64,000 bases of DNA, from the NCBI GenBank assembly GCA_001630475.1, contig KV419413.1, forward strand, positions 327,320 to 391,319, read 5' to 3'. Each line of letters starts with the position of its first letter. Position 1 is the stretch's first letter. The notes beneath the pieces are model-generated. The model searched no databases and was not told where the DNA came from. It worked only from the letters and a program-made list of their open reading frames with translations. The stretch comes from Sistotremastrum niveocremeum HHB9708. Lineage: Eukaryota; Basidiomycota; Agaricomycetes; Sistotremastrales; Sistotremastraceae. The position numbers were made by a program, and so were the translations under genes. Positions 60,500 to 64,000 of the stretch are shown here, piece after piece.

Positions 60500-61697
60500 A
60501 TGGCATCACAATCTGCGCATGATCTCACGAACGCCGCTGGAATGAAGGGTCTTCTGCAGGAGACGGAATCTTTTGTCTCCGACGAAGTTGTTCGCCTGGC
60601 AGGAGGATCCGGAAACTTCACATATAGGGCTCTCCTTAAGAAACCTTATAATGGCCATAGAACGGTCGTCATAAAACATGCCGAAGGATTTTCGCCTTTC
60701 AATCCTACCTTCTTGCTTCCCGTTGAAAGACAGGTCAGTGCATCCTACCCCAGCTTCATTAGTATAACTGAGGTCTTTCCAGGATTACGAAGTGCACGCG
60801 CTCAGGACCATGCGGACCCTATTGAGCCCGGAAAGTCTTATCAAAGTCCCCGAAGTCTTCCATTACGACTCCGCTAATCGCTTAATTATCATGAGCGATT
60901 GTGGCGAGAATTCTCAGAGGTTGAAAGACCTTTTGATCAATACCAACCCATCTATCGAATTATCGACCACGATCGGTACTCTCTTGGGACAATTTTTGGG
61001 TACGCTTCATCGAGACGGCAACACAGAGCAGTATCGAACCACCAAAGAATTCCTCTCCACGAGTACTCTCGCTCGCAACATCTCTACAATCATCACAAAT
61101 GGAGTCCTCATACCTACTCTCATCCCTTCGGAAGACGATGAGGTTTTCATTCGTCCGCCGATCGAGCTCACCGACTCCCAAATCACTGATCTTCGGTCCG
61201 CTGCAGCCGAAATGTCCCAGCTCGTGATGAACAGTAATGATCACATACTCATGGGGGACTTCTGGCCAGGAAATATGATAGTCAAATTGGAAAACCAGAA
61301 CGGACAGGAAGTCCCAACGATCTGGGTGGTCGACTGGGAGTTGACCAAGACCGGTTCGGCCGGGTTCGAGCTTGGCCAGATGTGCGCTGAGTTCTTCCAA
61401 GCAGCTCATTTCTACCCTGCTTCCGCAGCATCAGCACACGCCATGCTCAATGCTTTCGTCGACTCATATAAGCAGATCCGCCACGTCGATGCAGCCACCG
61501 TCCGACTGGCTTCTATGCATTTGGGGGCGCATCTGGTGGCATGGAGCCCACGTGTTGATTGGGGCAACGAGGCCGATACTCGCGCTGCAGCCGTTCACGG
61601 CGTCGATTTCTTGCTTCAGGGATACGCGAATAATGAGGAATGGCTTCGAAAGTCAGTTTTAGGGCGATGGTATAGTGATAGCAGCAATCCTTCTTAG
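60500..61697 (+). CDS. Aminoglycoside-phosphotransferase-fold kinase-like protein (382 residues)
   Basis: Predicted small-molecule kinase of the APH/choline-kinase-like fold, common in fungi; substrate unknown. Exons 60500-60733 and 60783-61697. The N-lobe has LAGGSGNFTYRALLK and RTVVIKHAEGF, with the likely ATP-contact lysine in VIKH. A hydrophobic IIMSDCG lies in the hinge, followed by TIGTLLGQFLGTLHRDGN. The catalytic loop reads HILMGDFWPGNMIVKLE, with Asp237 and Asn242 of the Brenner-type motif HGDxxxxN present but Met at the His position. The metal-binding Asp262 is in WVVDWELTKTG. It lies between divergent and convergent neighbours, and its stop is only 57 bp from the methyltransferase stop. 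Overall layout resembles methylthioribose-kinase-like proteins. Confidence 0.75.
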
Positions 61698-61753
61698 TTA
61701 TCCTGTACGTAACGATACACATTATCCAACCTAGTCATTGAGAAAATAGCCCC

Positions 61754-63688
61754 TTATTCTGCGACCCTGAGCTCTACTACCGAGACATGTCGTCTGACGG
61801 TGTATACGTCAACGAGATGAAGTCCGGCTTTCCCGGCAAGGAATAAATATTGATCGATATTTCTACACCCAAGATGTTAATACAGAAATGAAGGAAAAAG
61901 CCGGAGAGCTCACCTATCCATTGCATTTCCCAAAAGAATCATCTCCATGTGTTGATGGGAAACATAGGAGTTCGCCACCCCATAATTTGACAAGAGAGGT
62001 GCAGGAGCAACACCCTGATTGAATGGGTGAGACGGATTTGAGACGGTACTCATCGACTCCTCGGTATCGTGCTGTATAGTGGGATAGCTAACCAACGCCT
62101 CAATTAGAACAAGTCGAGACGCAGGTGACATAGCATTTCGAGTCTGAGAGTAGAGTATTAACAATGTGGCTGGGCTTACTCGCAGCACGACTCACATTCT
62201 GAAGGATTGTGATGACTTTCGAATCCTCCCAGTCATGAAGAACGTTTGACAAGATGTACAAGGAGGCACTACAGCTCGGCAATCAGTTCAGCCCAAAACA
62301 GAAGTGTGGTATGGATTTCAATTTACCCTGTGACTGGCTGCTTGACGAAAAAATCATGAGGTAAGAGAGAGATCCTAGACTTCTGATCCGCACTCAGACA
62401 AGAGCGAGCTATGATCTACACGAAATTTGAGTAATCCCGTACTCGACGTTCAGTCCCTCGAAGAGACTTACCTTCTCTCCTTCGGTGCAGACTTCGGGAC
62501 GGTCTTGGTTCTGGAAATGTGCATATTTGAGGACTTGCATTATTTGCATGCACAAGTGACCTATTCCAGACCCTAACTGTAGACCGTGATTTACGGATAA
62601 ACTATGTTGAGTAAACAGATCGGACGAACCTCGACGATCACGGACTCAGGATGATCGAATCTTGACCATGGAAAGTCCCACAAAAGACCTTTTCCTCCGC
62701 CGTTCATTAGGGAATTTGCGCGCATTCCGTGGGCGAATAATTTGAGACGGTCTTCATTCCCCGGCGAATTGAGAAAATGCCAGTAATCAGACTTGGAAGG
62801 ATTGCGTCCGTTAATTCCGTTCCTGGGTTGCGGGTGTTCGGTGAATGCCTCGGCAAACGGCGAATCGAGACTGTCAATAGAGTTCCCTGCGACGGGATCG
62901 GCCAGAACCGTCGAAAACTTGATTGAAGCCTTCAAAGAGACATCGGACCTGAGATGTGCCAGTTATTTTATTATTCCGCGATTTTAACAATATTTGGTCT
63001 ACTTACCATAGTTCAACAAAGCCTTTAGTCAATTCTCCTTCGAGAAGCGTCGCCGAAAGCCGATTGTTAGAGAAGTGATCGGGGGCGACCTCTTCGAATA
63101 TATGGTGGGAGCATAGATATCGCATAGTGATCGCTGTTTAATATCGTCAATTCTGAACAGAACCCTTGAAAACACGAACACACCGATCTTTGCGGCGGAG
63201 AGGCCAGTTTCATGCGCTATATGTTCAATATGAACGCCACGACTGGAAGAAAGCCCTCCCTCTAGTCTCGCTATGATATCGGCAACGCCAACTTTAGTTA
63301 CGAAACTGAGAGCTGCTGGACGATGATACTTGACGAATTTTTTGTGAGGACAGAACCCCATAGGTGAGTGATATAATAACTCACTAGTAGCGTATCGGTC
63401 ATAACTCTTTCCTGAGGGTTCTGAACTACTGCCTTGCCATCAAATGTCAGATCGAAAGCTCAGTCGAGAAACAAGAGAGGGACATACCGCCATCATTCCG
63501 AGGGCTCCTAGCAAGGTCTTCCGTGCATCCCAATACGATCGAGGGGGTGTAGTCGTGTCCCAAGGATGAGCTTCGGTAGCAGATAGATTTGGTTCCGGGA
63601 CGTTAGCAGCAGCAAGCTCATACTGCAGTGTCCGAGTCGAGTTGGTGATTAGGAACAACAGTGAGTCTATGACCGAAGAAGATTCCAT
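61754..63688 (-). CDS. SAM-dependent O-methyltransferase (481 residues)
   Basis: Class I plant/fungal-type O-methyltransferase that methylates a hydroxyl of a small metabolite. Ten exons: 63688-63488, 63432-63385, 63328-63184, 63133-63007, 62948-62630, 62576-62472, 62415-62327, 62268-62196, 62143-61914, 61862-61754. The N-terminal dimerisation and winged-helix part includes FVTKVGVADIIARL and HIAHETGLSAAKI, then MRYLCSHHIFEEVAPDHFSN. The SAM site is SVIVELGSGIGHL. Later come DRPEVCTEGEK, LLPHDFFVKQPVTG and VLHDWEDSKVITILQN, where His356 is the likely catalytic base. The end is AGKAGLHLVDVYTVRR. The exon 2 acceptor (CAAG) and the 89 bp seventh exon are the least certain. Such enzymes often act in secondary metabolism, but no synthase gene is in view. 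Confidence 0.85.
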
Positions 63689-63887
63689 AGTAGTAATGGC
63701 GCTCGGAAATTGTTTATGGACGAGGATGAGAGATGAAAGCAGGGGGTTGACAAGTCACTCCTACAAAACCAGACAGAACCCATCCCTTATATACGAGCCA
63801 GCTGATACGATTACCCTCGTTCAAACAATGAAAACTTTGGTATTGATAATGACGGAAGTCACGGAACCAATCACTCGCAACAGAAGA

Positions 63888-64000
63888 CACTGTGCGGACG
63901 ATCCAGGGGCCGAAAGCAACCGAAACTGGGGCTTCGGGGATAGAAGCCCCAATGGCCGGTGCTTCGATGTCACTGCCATTTCCGGAACAAATTTGGCGGG
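63888..64000 (+). repeat. CCCCAG/CTGGGG repeat, inverted copy 2 (runs off the right edge)
   Basis: It begins CACTGTGCGGACGATCCAGG at 63888 and is a perfect reverse complement of 57079-57191 up to the window edge. Its far end is outside the window. It sits 200 bp upstream of the methyltransferase start, so it may affect that promoter. Confidence 0.75.

Noticed and set aside
1-64000. CRISPR array, bacterial operons, Shine-Dalgarno sites, polyketide or peptide synthase modules, transposase or reverse transcriptase genes
   Set aside because: None seen. The gene structure is eukaryotic, and no such domain motifs appear in any frame I read.

Overview
The window is nuclear DNA from a filamentous basidiomycete, most likely an agaricomycete. 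The evidence is genes cut by many 45-75 bp introns with GT(A/G)NGT donors and short exons, an abundance of basidiomycete-type F-box proteins, small secreted cysteine-rich and small Ser/Pro-rich proteins, and a nuclear tRNA-Met with an anticodon-loop intron. No species can be named from the sequence alone. All exon models were read by hand from splice signals, frame continuity and family motifs; there is no transcript evidence.

Layout. 1-3000: a partial F-box protein running off the left edge and a complete 500-residue F-box protein, both on the minus strand. 4550-12107: two tandem 14-TM-type MFS transporters with matching intron positions, including a 29 bp microexon, on either side of a small secreted cysteine-rich protein with a Kex2-type site. 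12482-16745: a Brc1/Rtt107-type six-BRCT genome-stability protein. 17204-21500: two further F-box genes of the same family as the left-edge one, bracketing a peroxisomal-type dienoyl-CoA isomerase that needs a GC-AG intron. 21501-34049: gene-poor, holding a small unrecognised protein (24792) and a Ca2+/calmodulin-dependent protein kinase (26772-28857). 34050-39066: a housekeeping block with dynactin p22-like subunit, signal peptidase SEC11 and the BCKDH E2 acyltransferase. 39067-50652: gene-poor except for three small proteins sharing a D-D/E-D-N-L/M-A-W C-terminal signature and tRNA-Met(CAT). 50653-60500: two tandem membrane-anchored coiled-coil paralogues with an almost identical C-terminal tail, then two tandem large F-box proteins. 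60500-63688: an aminoglycoside-phosphotransferase-fold kinase and a ten-exon O-methyltransferase.

Repeats. A GC-rich repeat with many CCCCAG/CTGGGG hairpins occurs at about 55561-55790 (diverged), about 56950-57191, and 63888 to the right edge. The last two share 113 bp with no mismatch, in inverted orientation, and bracket a 6.7 kb segment containing an F-box gene, the kinase and the methyltransferase.

How the genes relate. Most are independent housekeeping or regulatory genes. The local duplications (MFS pair, F-box sets, the DDNLAW trio, the two-TM pair) are the main accessory signal. The best candidates for something undescribed are the DDNLAW small-protein trio at 41.8-48.6 kb and the two-TM tail-motif pair at 50.6-52.9 kb.
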